Shown one piece after another: positions 1 to 8,779 of a stretch of DNA of 64,000 bases. The translations under genes and the position numbers were made by a program. Origin of the DNA: Sphingomonas sanxanigenens DSM 19645 = NX02 (GTDB lineage Bacteria; Pseudomonadota; Alphaproteobacteria; Sphingomonadales; Sphingomonadaceae); contig NZ_CP006644.1 in NCBI RefSeq assembly GCF_000512205.2, forward strand, positions 2,288,520-2,352,519. The letters are read 5' to 3'. How positions within the stretch are numbered: position 1 is the stretch's first letter; each line of letters starts with the position of its first letter. The notes beneath the pieces are model-generated. The model saw nothing but the letters and a program-made list of their open reading frames with translations. It was not told where the DNA came from and ran no database searches.

Positions 1-415
1 CTTCCCGGCCCTTGGCGAGAAAGCGGAAGACATCCTCGTCGAATTCCTGCCGCCGCAGCTGGCAGCGCAACGCATTCACGTAGGCGATCTGGCGGAAGAC
101 GATCGATCGCTTGAGCTGCGTCGCGGCGGGGTCAGTCATGAAGTTGCGCACCGCGCGCGCCAGGCTGCGCGAGGCGTTGATCATCTGGCCCCACAGGATG
201 CGGCCTTCCCACCAGCGCTGATAGGCGGAGTTGCTGCGGAAGCCGAGAAACAGCGCCAGTGCGGTGCCGAAGATCGTCAGCGGCAGCGCCGGCGCGCGGA
301 ACGGCAGGATATAATAGAGGATGGTGACGGCGCAGTCCCACACGAACAATACGGTCAGCGGCTTCCAGACTTCGGTGGCGATCTGGCGCGTGTTCGGTAC
401 CGCATCGAGGATCAT
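1..415 (-). CDS. Bestrophin-like (UPF0187) membrane channel protein, 3' end cut by window edge
   Basis: The minus-strand frame opens with ATG at 415 and stays open to base 1, so only about 138 N-terminal residues are seen. The translation has two hydrophobic stretches (around TVLFVWDCAVTILYYILPF and LPLTIFGTALALFLGF) followed by RSNSAYQRWWEGRILWGQMIN. That FRSN-AYQRWWEGR-WG signature is typical of the bestrophin/UPF0187 family of pentameric anion channels in the inner membrane. The family is usually close to 300 residues, so roughly half the protein lies outside the window. The frame has no stop inside the window. Identity is good from the signature; ion selectivity cannot be inferred. Confidence 0.8.
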   Translation of the reverse strand, partial: MILDAVPNTRQIATEVWKPLTVLFVWDCAVTILYYILPFRAPALPLTIFGTALALFLGFRSNSAYQRWWEGRILWGQMINASRSLARAVRNFMTDPAATQLKRSIVFRQIAYVNALRCQLRRQEFDEDVFRFLAKGRE

Positions 416-521
416 CGGCAAGGGGCTCCCTGTAGGGGCGGATCTGGTGTCCGCAGGATCGGCGTCCCGCCATAACGCATAGCATCCGGAGGGTTCCCCG
501 ACGATGCGGACGTGCGCGGCA

Positions 522-547
522 AAAACTTAGCCATTGCGCTAAGTTTT
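522..547. promoter_or_regulatory. Perfect inverted repeat, probable ArsR-family operator
   Basis: AAAACTTAG (522-530) and CTAAGTTTT (539-547) form a perfect 9+9 bp dyad with an 8-bp spacer, ending 9 bp before the ATG at 557. It lies in the leader of an ArsR-type regulator gene, so an autoregulatory operator is the natural reading. The position also argues against starting the gene at the upstream ATG at 512. Confidence 0.6.
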
Positions 548-556
548 CGAGGCGAT

Positions 557-895
557 ATGCTTAGCTATATGGAACAGTATTCGATCCGGCTCGACGGCAT
601 ATTCCAGGGGCTTGCCGATCCCACGCGCCGCGCGGTGCTGCGGCGGCTGAGCCGCGGGCCCGCGAGCGTCAGCGAACTGGCGGCGCCATTCGCGATCAGC
701 CTGCCGTCCTTCATGAAGCATATCCGTGCGTTGGAGAACTGCGGCTGGATCGTCACGCGCAAGCAGGGCCGCGTCCGCACCTGTGCGATGCAGCGCAAGG
801 CGCTGGCGGATGCCGATGCCTGGCTTTCGGAACAGCGCGCGCTGTGGGAGGCGCGCCTCGATCGTCTCGACAACTGGCTGGAGAGTGAGGAATGA
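557..895 (+). CDS. ArsR-family winged-helix transcriptional regulator
   Basis: The product is about 112 residues and is a single winged helix: GLADPTRRAVLRRLSRGPASVSELA is the helix 1-2 region, and FAISLPSFMKHIRALENCGWI is the recognition helix entering the wing. No metal-binding cysteine pair is seen, so this belongs with the non-metal ArsR regulators that travel with AHSA1/SRPBCC genes. The ATG at 557 was chosen because GAGG lies just upstream and because the ATG at 512 lies before the operator-like dyad; ATG 569 is also possible. The next gene overlaps it by 4 bp (ATGA), so the two are translationally coupled. Confidence 0.85.
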   Translation: MLSYMEQYSIRLDGIFQGLADPTRRAVLRRLSRGPASVSELAAPFAISLPSFMKHIRALENCGWIVTRKQGRVRTCAMQRKALADADAWLSEQRALWEARLDRLDNWLESEE

Positions 896-1359
896 CCGAA
901 GGCAAGCACGATCTGGAGATCGTTCGTCAGGTGGCGGCACCGCCCGCCAAGGTGTGGCGCGCGTGGAGCGATCCCGACATCCTGAAGCTGTGGTGGTGTC
1001 CGCGGCCATGGACCACGGAGGTCCGCGCCCATGACCTCCGCACAGGCGGGGCCTTCCATACCTTCATGAGCGGGCCCGACGGCGGCACGAGCGACAATCC
1101 CGGCATCTTCCTCGAGGTCGTGCCGCTGCAGCGGATCGTCTGGACATCGATGCTGGTCGAAGGCTGGCGGCCCGCCGATCCCTGGCTGCCGATGACGGGC
1201 ATCTTCCTGATCGAGCCCGAGGGGCAGGGCACGCGCTATACGGCGCGGTGCCTCCACCGCAGCGACGCGGATCGCGCCAAGCATGAAGAGATGGGCTTCT
1301 TCGACGGCTGGGGCACGATGATCGAGCAGATGGAGGAGGTCGCGAAGGGGCTGGATTGA
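892..1359 (+). CDS. AHSA1/SRPBCC domain protein
   Basis: This 155-residue protein has the START-like fold of the AHSA1 family. It opens with EIVRQVAAPPAKVWRAWSDPDILKLWWCP, the usual first strand and helix, continues with a central GGAFHTFMSGPDGG strand pair, and ends in a long helix (EEMGFFDGWGTMIEQMEEVAKGL). The family binds hydrophobic ligands; no enzymatic role is established for most bacterial members. It starts within the stop of the ArsR gene, and this regulator-plus-SRPBCC pairing is common in proteobacteria, which suggests the pair senses and handles one small molecule. The ligand is unknown. Confidence 0.85.
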   Translation: MTEGKHDLEIVRQVAAPPAKVWRAWSDPDILKLWWCPRPWTTEVRAHDLRTGGAFHTFMSGPDGGTSDNPGIFLEVVPLQRIVWTSMLVEGWRPADPWLPMTGIFLIEPEGQGTRYTARCLHRSDADRAKHEEMGFFDGWGTMIEQMEEVAKGLD

Positions 1360-1391
1360 GGGGATGAGCGGGCCCGATCCGTGAACCGGCC

Positions 1392-1919
1392 CTACCGCTC
1401 CAGCAAACGCGGCATCAATTCGACGAAGTTGCAAGGCTTGTGCCGGATATCGAGCTGGCTGGCGAGGATGCCATCCCATCCGTCCTTCACCGCACCGGTC
1501 GAGCCGGGAAGCGCGAAGATATAGGTGCCCGCAGCGACGCAGGCGGTGGCGCGCGACTGGATGGTCGAGGTGCCGATCTTCTGGAAGCTCAGCCAGCGGA
1601 AGAGTTCGCCGAAGCCGGGGATTTCCTTGTCTGCAACGCGCATCAGCGCTTCCGGCGTTACGTCGCGGCCGGTGACGCCGGTGCCGCCGGTCGTGATCAC
1701 GCAGTCGACCTCCGGGTCGGCGATCCAGCCGCGCAGTTGCTCGACGATCAGGTCGGCATCGTCCCTGAGGATCGCACGCGCGGCAAGGATGTGTCCGCCA
1801 TCGGTCAGCCGCTGGACGAGCGTCTCGCCGGACCGGTCCTCGGCAAGACCGCGCGTGTCGGAGACGGTGAGGACGGCGATGCGGACGGGAACGAAGGCCC
1901 GTTCCGCATCACTCGGCAC
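1392..1919 (-). CDS. moaB: Molybdenum cofactor biosynthesis protein B
   Basis: The 175-residue product matches the MoaB/MogA molybdopterin-adenylyltransferase fold. [14 protein letters not shown] opens the domain, and the diagnostic [16 protein letters not shown] loop sits near residues 80-95. In bacteria MoaB-type proteins either adenylylate molybdopterin before metal insertion or are inactive paralogues of MogA; the sequence alone does not decide which. The start is GTG at 1919, overlapping the end of the upstream transglycosylase gene by 11 bp, so it is the last gene of a three-gene operon with the transglycosylase and the uracil-glycosylase-like gene. Length is normal for the family. Confidence 0.92.
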   Translation of the reverse strand: MPSDAERAFVPVRIAVLTVSDTRGLAEDRSGETLVQRLTDGGHILAARAILRDDADLIVEQLRGWIADPEVDCVITTGGTGVTGRDVTPEALMRVADKEIPGFGELFRWLSFQKIGTSTIQSRATACVAAGTYIFALPGSTGAVKDGWDGILASQLDIRHKPCNFVELMPRLLER

Positions 1920-3696
1920 TGGCGACGCCGGACACCGAATCGAGCCGCACCGCGGTTGCGCCCGGCAGCCCCGGGAAGCGCGGCCACATGCCCTGCGCCA
2001 TCGCCTTCAGGCTCGCCGACGGCTGGCCGGCCTGCGACTGGTACATCCAGTAGTTGCGCAGGATGATCGCGACATAGCCGCGCGTTTCCCAATAGGGGAT
2101 GCTCTCGATGTAGAGCAGCGGATCGCCCATGTCGCGACCGCGCGCATTCCAGTCCCGCACCGGCGCCGGACCGGCGTTGTAGGCGGCGATCACCTTGGGC
2201 AGCAGCCCCTGCGTTCCCGAGAAATCGCGCAGCGCCTCGATATGCGACTGGCCATATTCGATGTTGGTGGCGGGATCGGTCAGCTTCTCGCGCGACCAGC
2301 TTTCGCCGCGGCGCTTCGAGATGTCGATCGCGGCGGCCGGCATGATCTGCATCAGCCCATAGGCACCGGCGGGGCTGACCACATCGGTGCGAAAACGCGA
2401 TTCCTGCAGCGCATGCGCGAACACCAGCGACTTGTCGACACGCCAGCCGCCCACCGGCGTCCAGTCCGGTGCGGGATAGCGCGCGCTGGCACCCGGATGC
2501 GCACCGACGGGGCCGTTCTGCGCCAGCCACAGCTGGGTGGTCGGCAGGTTGAGACGCTTGGCAAGGTGCAGCAGCGCGGCGTGATCGGTGCTGTCGCAGA
2601 TGCGGGCGTGATAGCGCAGCGTCTCGTCGGCGGCGCTGAGCTCGCCGATTTCGGCAAGCGCCGCGGCGACGCGGATGTTGGAATTGCCCCTCAACCGATC
2701 CCAATCGGTCGCGGTCAATTCGCCGCTGCGATCGACGGCGCGCTTCAGCCCCATCGCCTGCAGCGCGAGCAGGCCGTAGAATGTCTCCTCGGCGCGCGCG
2801 GCGGCGCGCAGCTTGGGCTGCACCTTCTCCGGCGTCTTGCACACCATGTCGGCGCGCGCGGACCAGTAATAGCCGGCGGCGCGGAGTTCGGCGTCATTGG
2901 CGCGGCGGCCGACCGAATCGAAGGCGGTGCTGGCCGACCGGCAATCCTGCTGCCGCCACGCGGCAAGGCCCGCGACCCAATCCGCCTGAACCGCCCAGTC
3001 GCCGGTGCCGGCCTGCGCCAGCGCGGCGAGGCGGCGCGCGGAACCATCCTCGCCGGTGAGGAAATAGGACCAGGAGACGCGCTGCCGCCACTCGGTCAAC
3101 GCGTCTGGCGTCAACTGCCCGGCCTTGTCCTCGACCAGCGCTTCGGCTTCGGCCGGACGGTCCTCCTTGATCAGCGGCAGGATCCGCGCCTCGAGCTGCG
3201 CGGCGACGATATCGCTGCGGCTCATCGAGGCGGCGCGACGGCGGATCGGCGCGGAACCGAGCCACGACAGCTTCTGCGGCTCGGGGATCGCCGCGACCTC
3301 GACACCGCCACGGCTGCGCGCGAGCCGCGCGAGCTGTGGCGCCTGCGGCAGCTCGGGCGAGGATGCGAGCAATCCCTCGATCTGCGTCAGTTCCGCCTTG
3401 GGCGAGCCTTTGGCGGTGATGATCTCGGCACGGGCATAATCGCTGAGGGGTCCGCGCGGCATGCCGTCGAGCTGGGCCGCCGCATCCGACCAGCGACCGG
3501 CGCGGATCGCCGCAAAGATCGCGCGATACTGATCGCGCTGCTGCGGCGTCAGCTGGGCGGGAAGGCGCGCAGGGCGTGCCGCCGCGGCGTTGGCGGAGGC
3601 GGCCGCCAGCACCGTCGCCGGCACCGTTTCGGCCCCGGCCAACGGTGCCAGCGAGACGGTCGCGGCAAGCGCCAGAAACGAGACAGTGAGCTTCAC
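1909..3696 (-). CDS. Soluble lytic murein transglycosylase
   Basis: The 595-residue protein begins with a Sec signal peptide ([22 protein letters not shown]). A long alpha-helical solenoid-like region follows, then a C-terminal SLT/lysozyme-like domain. The catalytic glutamate is in [26 protein letters not shown] at about residues 430-455, and NIEYGQSHI and [10 protein letters not shown] give further conserved SLT blocks. It cleaves the MurNAc-GlcNAc bond of peptidoglycan in the periplasm, forming 1,6-anhydroMurNAc ends. The length and helical N-terminus resemble Slt70-type enzymes. The start is GTG at 3696, overlapping the stop of the preceding gene by 3 bp. Confidence 0.92.
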   Translation of the reverse strand: MKLTVSFLALAATVSLAPLAGAETVPATVLAAASANAAAARPARLPAQLTPQQRDQYRAIFAAIRAGRWSDAAAQLDGMPRGPLSDYARAEIITAKGSPKAELTQIEGLLASSPELPQAPQLARLARSRGGVEVAAIPEPQKLSWLGSAPIRRRAASMSRSDIVAAQLEARILPLIKEDRPAEAEALVEDKAGQLTPDALTEWRQRVSWSYFLTGEDGSARRLAALAQAGTGDWAVQADWVAGLAAWRQQDCRSASTAFDSVGRRANDAELRAAGYYWSARADMVCKTPEKVQPKLRAAARAEETFYGLLALQAMGLKRAVDRSGELTATDWDRLRGNSNIRVAAALAEIGELSAADETLRYHARICDSTDHAALLHLAKRLNLPTTQLWLAQNGPVGAHPGASARYPAPDWTPVGGWRVDKSLVFAHALQESRFRTDVVSPAGAYGLMQIMPAAAIDISKRRGESWSREKLTDPATNIEYGQSHIEALRDFSGTQGLLPKVIAAYNAGPAPVRDWNARGRDMGDPLLYIESIPYWETRGYVAIILRNYWMYQSQAGQPSASLKAMAQGMWPRFPGLPGATAVRLDSVSGVASAE

Positions 3697-4460
3697 TGGC
3701 CGGGTCCCCCGTTGAGCAGCAGCAGATCGCGCCAGGCTTCTCCCTTGAGTGCCGGCTGCTTGAGCAGCTGGCGCGGGTGGAAACTGGCAACGGCCTCAAT
3801 CCTGATGCCGCCATGGTTAATGATACGTAAACTGCCGCGTGCTGCAAGGAAGCCCATGCCGAGAAGTGCACGGTTCGGCGCATCGCCGAGCAGAAGCAGG
3901 CGTTTGGGGCGCGCCATCTGGATGTGCCGGCCCAGGATATGCGCCAGCTTGTCCTGATGGGCGCTGTCGATCCGGCCGCCCACCGGGCGTGCGCTGGCGA
4001 GCGAGCCGAGATAGATCGACGCGCGATCGCGGCCGATTGCCGCCAGCATGCGATCGAACAGCCGGCCGGCGGCGCCGCCGAGCAGCCGGCCTTCCGAAGC
4101 GTCGTCTTCGTCGGGCAGGTCGGTAACGATCATCACGCCGCTCGCGGGATCGCCGGCAGGGGCGATCCGGGGGGTGCCCCAGCGCGCTTCGGGCGCAGCC
4201 GGGTCGCTCGCAATCCATGCCTGAAGCGCGTCGAGCGTATCCGGCAGGTCGGGTCGGACCGGCGCGGCCGGGACAGGGGCCGGTCGCGGCGCCTGCCGTG
4301 CGACCGGCGTTGCCGTGGCTTCGACGGTCGGGGACGAACCACGCGCGGTCGCGACGCGCGGCGGCTGCAGCCAGTTGCGCGGCGCGTCGTCGACCAGAAG
4401 GTCGACGCCGGCCTCATGCCACCAGGCCATCATGCTTGCAAAAGCGTCTATGTCGTTCAA
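3693..4460 (-). CDS. Uracil-DNA glycosylase superfamily protein lacking Fe-S cysteines
   Basis: The C-terminal ~150 residues fit the UDG superfamily: VMIVTDLPDEDDASEGRLLG then GAAGRLFDRMLAAIG (motif A region), LLLLGDAPNRALLG in the middle, and SFHPRQLLKQPALKGEAWRDL (motif B region with HP). A Pro/Ala-rich linker (residues about 45-85) separates this from a short N-terminal helix pair. Family-4 enzymes carry a [4Fe-4S] cluster held by four cysteines, but this protein has no cysteine, and the usual GEAPG motif is replaced. Activity is therefore doubtful. The start was taken as TTG 4460, with GGTGGGA upstream; ATG 4478 is the alternative. It is the first gene of the operon with the transglycosylase and moaB. 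Confidence 0.75.
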   Translation of the reverse strand: MNDIDAFASMMAWWHEAGVDLLVDDAPRNWLQPPRVATARGSSPTVEATATPVARQAPRPAPVPAAPVRPDLPDTLDALQAWIASDPAAPEARWGTPRIAPAGDPASGVMIVTDLPDEDDASEGRLLGGAAGRLFDRMLAAIGRDRASIYLGSLASARPVGGRIDSAHQDKLAHILGRHIQMARPKRLLLLGDAPNRALLGMGFLAARGSLRIINHGGIRIEAVASFHPRQLLKQPALKGEAWRDLLLLNGGPGQ

Positions 4461-4599
4461 CCCGGTCCCACCCCGCATGAACGATACTAGGCTAGGCAGT
4501 TGACGGATTGGTCAATCATCATGCACCGCCGATGGTGACCAAACGTTTTATGGACAGGACAAGCCGCGTTGACGGAGCGGCGAGGCGGGATTGGAGAGT

Positions 4600-6252
4600 A
4601 TGAGAGAGCGCGAATCGATGCCTTATGACGTGGTGATCGTCGGCGGTGGCCCCGCCGGCCTCGCCGCTGCGATCCGCCTGAAGCAGCTTGCCGCCGAGCG
4701 GTCGGCCGAAATTTCGGTGTGCGTGCTGGAAAAAGGCTCCGAGATCGGCGCCCACATCCTTTCGGGTGCGGTGGTCGATCCGCGCGCGCTGGATGAACTG
4801 CTGCCCGAATGGCGCACGATGGGTTGCCCCATGGCCGACGTGCCGGTGACCGAAAATCATCACTGGGTGCTGACCGGCAGTGGCAAGCACGAGATGCCGC
4901 ACGCGATGATGCCGCCCTTCATGAACAACAAGGGAACCTACACCGGCTCGCTCGGCAATCTCTGCCGCTGGCTGGCGGAGCAGGCCGAGGGGCTCGGCGT
5001 TGAAATCTTCCCCGGCTTCGCCGCCGCCGAGGTGCTGTTCAACGAGGATGGTTCGGTGAAGGGCGTTGCCACCGGCGACATGGGCGTCGCGCGCGACGGC
5101 ACGCACAAGCCGGACTATCAGCCGGGGCTCGAACTCCACGCCAGATACACCTTCTTCGCGGAAGGCGTGCGTGGCCACCTCACGAAGGAATTGAAGCGCA
5201 TCTTCGATCTGGAGGCGGACTGCCAGCCGCAGGTCTATGGCATCGGCCTGAAGGAATTGTGGGACATCGATCCGGCGAAACATGTGCCGGGCCGCGTGAT
5301 CCACACCCAGGGCTGGCCGCTCGACGATGCGTGGGGCGGCGGCTTCCTCTATCATCAGGCCAATGGCCAGGTGGCGCTCGGCTTCGTCGTCGCGCTCAGC
5401 TACAAGAATCCGCACCTGTCGCCGTTCCAGGAATTCCAGCGCTGGAAGACGCACCCGGCGATCCGCGCCATCCTGGAGGGCGGCAAGCGCGTCTCCTATG
5501 GCGCACGCGCGATCAACGAGGGTGGCTGGCAGTCGGTGCCCAGGCTGGTCTTTCCCGGCGGCGCGCTGATCGGCTGCTCGGCGGGATTCGTCAACGTGCC
5601 GCGCATCAAGGGCAGCCATACCGCGATGAAGTCCGGCATGCTCGCCGCCGAGGCCGCGTTCGACGCGATCGCGGCGGAGCGTGCGGCGGACGAACTCACC
5701 GCCTATCCGGAGACGCTCAATGCGAGCTGGATCGCGACCGAGCTCAAGATGGTGCGCAATGTCGAGCCCGCAGTCTCCAAGTTCGGCGGTACCGTCGGCA
5801 CGCTGGTGGCCGGTACCGACATGTGGATGCGGTACCTGAAGATCGGGCTTCCTTTCACCTTCAGGCACAAGCCGGACCATGAAAAATTGTGGCAGGCGAA
5901 CCAGTGCCCGAAGATCGATTATCCCAAGCCCGACGGTGTTTTCAGCTTCGATCGCCTCTCCTCGGTGTTCCTGTCGAACACCAATCACGAGGAGGATCAG
6001 CCGGTCCATCTGACGCTGAAGGATCCGGATATCCCGATCCAGCACAATCTGCCGCTTTATGACGAGCCGGCACAGCGCTACTGTCCTGCCGGCGTCTATG
6101 AGGTGGTCGGTCTGGAAGAGGGAAACCCGCGCTTCCAGATCAATGCGCAGAATTGCGTCCACTGCAAGACGTGCGACATCAAGGATCCGACCCAGAACAT
6201 CAACTGGGTCGTGCCCGAGGGCGGCGGAGGACCGAACTATCCGAACATGTAA
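4600..6252 (+). CDS. Electron transfer flavoprotein-ubiquinone oxidoreductase
   Basis: This is a full-length ETF-QO of about 550 residues. It passes electrons from reduced ETF, fed by acyl-CoA and other dehydrogenases, to ubiquinone at the inner membrane. The N-terminal Rossmann motif is VIVGGGPAGLAAAIRLK, and the middle carries FAEGVRGHLTKEL and GLKELWDI, typical of this enzyme. The C-terminal ferredoxin-like part binds one [4Fe-4S] cluster through CPAGVYEV and NCVHCKTCDIKDP, so all four ligands are present. The ATG at 4600 was preferred over TTG 4591 and ATG 4618; GGAG precedes it. The gene diverges from the uracil-glycosylase-like gene and precedes a TPR gene. Confidence 0.96.
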   Translation: MRERESMPYDVVIVGGGPAGLAAAIRLKQLAAERSAEISVCVLEKGSEIGAHILSGAVVDPRALDELLPEWRTMGCPMADVPVTENHHWVLTGSGKHEMPHAMMPPFMNNKGTYTGSLGNLCRWLAEQAEGLGVEIFPGFAAAEVLFNEDGSVKGVATGDMGVARDGTHKPDYQPGLELHARYTFFAEGVRGHLTKELKRIFDLEADCQPQVYGIGLKELWDIDPAKHVPGRVIHTQGWPLDDAWGGGFLYHQANGQVALGFVVALSYKNPHLSPFQEFQRWKTHPAIRAILEGGKRVSYGARAINEGGWQSVPRLVFPGGALIGCSAGFVNVPRIKGSHTAMKSGMLAAEAAFDAIAAERAADELTAYPETLNASWIATELKMVRNVEPAVSKFGGTVGTLVAGTDMWMRYLKIGLPFTFRHKPDHEKLWQANQCPKIDYPKPDGVFSFDRLSSVFLSNTNHEEDQPVHLTLKDPDIPIQHNLPLYDEPAQRYCPAGVYEVVGLEEGNPRFQINAQNCVHCKTCDIKDPTQNINWVVPEGGGGPNYPNM

Positions 6253-7906
6253 GCCTGGCTTCGCGACTGCGCTGGCGCTGCTCCTCATCGGCGGGAGCGC
6301 ACCGGCGTTCGCCAGCCAGGTGAGCCTGTCGCCGCTTGGCAGCTATGTCCGTGCGCGCGCCGCCGATGCCGGCGGCAATGCCGCGGAAGCGGCCTCCGGC
6401 TATGCCGCGGCGCTCGATGCCACGCCCGATGATGCGGTGCTGGCGCTGCGCGCGCTGCGGCAGGCGATGGCTGCCGGAGACGAGGCGCTGGCGCTGCGCG
6501 CGGCCGGCGTGCTGGACCGCGCCGGCGTGCTGCCCAGCGACGCGCGCATGGTGCTCCTGACCCGTGCCGTGCGCGTAGAGGACTGGGCCGATGCGGGCCG
6601 GCAGATCGCGCGCATCGAGAAGGAAGGCGCGTTCGACTTCCTCGTGCCCGTCATCCGCGCCTGGATCGCGTTCGGCTCCGGCACCGGCGATCCCGTCGCG
6701 ATCCTCGACACCGGCAAGGGCGGCGCGCTCGCCGGCGCCTACGCCGCAGAGCACCGGGCGCTGCTGCTCGCTGCGCAGGGCGACATCGACGACAGCGTCG
6801 CCGCGGTGCGCGCAACGGCGCTTCTCGGCGGTGGCAGCAGCCGCAATACGACGCTGCGGGTCGCCGTCGCCGCCCGGCTGGCCGCTTCGGGCAAGACGGA
6901 CAAGGCGCTGTCGCTGCTCGATGGCGGCGATGCTGTCTTTGTCGCCGCGCGCGCGCGCATCGCCGCCGGTCGGCCGCTCGCAGGAACGATCGACGATCCC
7001 GCCGAAGGCATCTCCGCGCTGCTCGCCAAGCTGTCCGCCGACATCTCGCGCGAGCGCCTGCCGATGCTGGCGATCTCGCTGGCGCGCAACGCGCTGGTCC
7101 TCGCGCCGGACAGCAGCGCCGCCAAGCTGGCGATGAGCGAAGCGCTTGCCAGCGGCGACAATGTCGATGAAGCGCTCGCGGTACTCGATCGCATACCCGA
7201 CGACGATATTCTTGCCTCTTTGGCCTTGAACCAGCGTGTTGCGCTGTTGCTGCGCAACGGGGATCGCACGGCCGCGCTCGCTGCGGCCGAGGCCGCCGCG
7301 ACGGCGCCGGGGGCGACGGTCAACGACTGGAGCCGGCTGGGGGATGTGCGCGGGCAGGCAGGGGCGTTCGACGGCGCGGCGGAGGCCTATGCCCGCGCGA
7401 TCGCGATGGTGCAGGCCGGTGGCGGCACCGCGCCATGGACCTTGTGGCTGTTGCGTGGATCGGCGCTGGAGCGGGCAGGGCGGTGGAACGAGGCCCGCCC
7501 CGAACTCGAGAAGGCCGCCGCACTGGCGCCCGAAAATGCGATGGTTCTCAACCATCTCGGTTATGCGCAGCTCGAGCGCGGCGAGAATGTCGATGCCGCG
7601 ATGAAGCTGGTCGCGCGGGCCAGCGCGCTCCGGCCCGAGGACGCCGCGATCACCGACTCGCTTGGCTGGGCCTATTATCTGCGGGGCGACATACCCCGTG
7701 CGATCGAGACGCTCGAACGCGCGGTGAAAGGCGAACCGTCCGAATCGGCGATCAACGAGCATCTCGGCGATGCCTATTGGGCGGTCGGGCGGCGTTATGA
7801 GGCGCGCTACGCCTGGCGCTCGGCGCTGGTGTTCGCCGAGGGTGATGCGGTCGATCGTCTTCGCGGAAAGATCGACCGCGGCATGCCGGCAAAGCGCACA
7901 CGCTGA
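6143..7906 (+). CDS. Exported tetratricopeptide-repeat protein (start uncertain)
   Basis: The frame encodes a hydrophobic signal-like stretch (GFATALALLLIGGSAPAFA) at 6257-6313 and then an alanine-rich helical repeat protein of about 530 residues. Clear TPR units lie near the C-terminus: GDVRGQAGAFDGAAEAYARAI, LRGSALERAGRWNEARPEL, NHLGYAQLERGENVDAAMKL, DSLGWAYYLRGDIPRAIETL and EHLGDAYWAVGRRYEARYAW. It probably acts as a periplasmic or membrane-associated scaffold; no enzyme domain is seen. No ATG, GTG or TTG lies just before the signal peptide in this frame. The nearest is ATG 6143, inside the ETF-QO gene, which gives an odd 36-residue lead. The actual start may be non-canonical. Confidence 0.8.
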   Translation: MRRIASTARRATSRIRPRTSTGSCPRAAEDRTIRTCKPGFATALALLLIGGSAPAFASQVSLSPLGSYVRARAADAGGNAAEAASGYAAALDATPDDAVLALRALRQAMAAGDEALALRAAGVLDRAGVLPSDARMVLLTRAVRVEDWADAGRQIARIEKEGAFDFLVPVIRAWIAFGSGTGDPVAILDTGKGGALAGAYAAEHRALLLAAQGDIDDSVAAVRATALLGGGSSRNTTLRVAVAARLAASGKTDKALSLLDGGDAVFVAARARIAAGRPLAGTIDDPAEGISALLAKLSADISRERLPMLAISLARNALVLAPDSSAAKLAMSEALASGDNVDEALAVLDRIPDDDILASLALNQRVALLLRNGDRTAALAAAEAAATAPGATVNDWSRLGDVRGQAGAFDGAAEAYARAIAMVQAGGGTAPWTLWLLRGSALERAGRWNEARPELEKAAALAPENAMVLNHLGYAQLERGENVDAAMKLVARASALRPEDAAITDSLGWAYYLRGDIPRAIETLERAVKGEPSESAINEHLGDAYWAVGRRYEARYAWRSALVFAEGDAVDRLRGKIDRGMPAKRTR

Positions 7907-7913
7907 TCCGACG

Positions 7914-8759
7914 ATGGCGGAATTGCTGCATGAAGTCGCGCGCGCGAAGATCAATCTCGCGCTCCACGTCCGGGCGCGAATGCCCGATGGCTACCACGCC
8001 CTGGAAACGCTGTTCGCCTTCGCCGAGGATGGCGACAGGCTGACGCTGGCGCCGGAAGCGCCGCTGTCGCTCGTGATCGGCGGGCGCTTCGGCGCCGGAC
8101 TGTCCGCGGACGATGACAATCTCATCCTTCGCGCGGCGCGCAGCTTCGCCGCCGCCTTCGGCACACCGGAACGCGGCGCATTCGCGCTCGACAAGAAGCT
8201 GCCGATCGCGGCCGGGATCGGCGGCGGATCGGCGGATGCGGCGGCGGCGCTGCGGCTGATGGCGCGTGCGCACGGTATCGTACCGGAGGATGCGCGACTG
8301 CCTGCGCTCGCGGCAAGCCTCGGCGCGGACGTGCCCGCCTGCCTCGACGGGCGAATGACGCGTGGCGAGGGGCGGGGGGATGCGCTGGTGCGGGTGGCGC
8401 CGGGCAGGTTGCAGGCCATGCCGCTGCTGCTCGTCAATCCGGGCGTCGCTTGCCCCACCGGACCGGTGTTCAAGGCATGGGACGGCGTGGATCGCGGCGC
8501 GTTGGACTATGGCGACCCGCTCGACGCGGCGCTGGCGGGTCGCAATGATCTCGAACCGCCGGCGCGACACCTCGTGCCCGAAGTCTCGATCGCGATCGAG
8601 GCATTGGCGGCGCAACCGGGTGTCCGGCTCGCGCGCATGTCGGGTTCGGGCGCGACGGCTTTCGCACTGTTCGATGAAGCGGCCGCGCGCGACGCCGCTG
8701 CCGCGGCGATCGCCGCAGCGCATCCCGCATGGTGGCAGATGGCCTCGCGGATCGCCTGA
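7914..8759 (+). CDS. ispE: 4-diphosphocytidyl-2-C-methyl-D-erythritol kinase
   Basis: The 281-residue GHMP-fold kinase phosphorylates the 2-hydroxyl of CDP-methylerythritol in the MEP route to isoprenoid precursors. The start region EVARAKINLALHVRARMPDGYHALETLF is the IspE N-terminal signature, and the ATP-binding glycine loop is LPIAAGIGGGSADAAAALR (about residues 90-108). The C-terminal GHMP motif is RMSGSGATAFALFDE. The ATG at 7914 is chosen because the family begins with this lysine-asparagine block a dozen residues in. It follows the TPR gene by 7 bp, so the two are probably co-transcribed. Confidence 0.96.
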   Translation: MAELLHEVARAKINLALHVRARMPDGYHALETLFAFAEDGDRLTLAPEAPLSLVIGGRFGAGLSADDDNLILRAARSFAAAFGTPERGAFALDKKLPIAAGIGGGSADAAAALRLMARAHGIVPEDARLPALAASLGADVPACLDGRMTRGEGRGDALVRVAPGRLQAMPLLLVNPGVACPTGPVFKAWDGVDRGALDYGDPLDAALAGRNDLEPPARHLVPEVSIAIEALAAQPGVRLARMSGSGATAFALFDEAAARDAAAAAIAAAHPAWWQMASRIA

Positions 8760-8779
8760 TCCGCAAGGATATCGCCGCC

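Noticed and set aside
132-485. Open frame of 117 codons on the minus strand at the window start
   Set aside because: It overlaps the bestrophin-like frame on the same strand, which has membrane helices and the family signature; this frame is Arg/His-rich shadow sequence.
1525-3957. An 810-codon + strand open frame opposite the transglycosylase gene
   Set aside because: Antisense shadow caused by high GC; it is Arg-rich, has no domain, and the opposite strand encodes a clear SLT enzyme.
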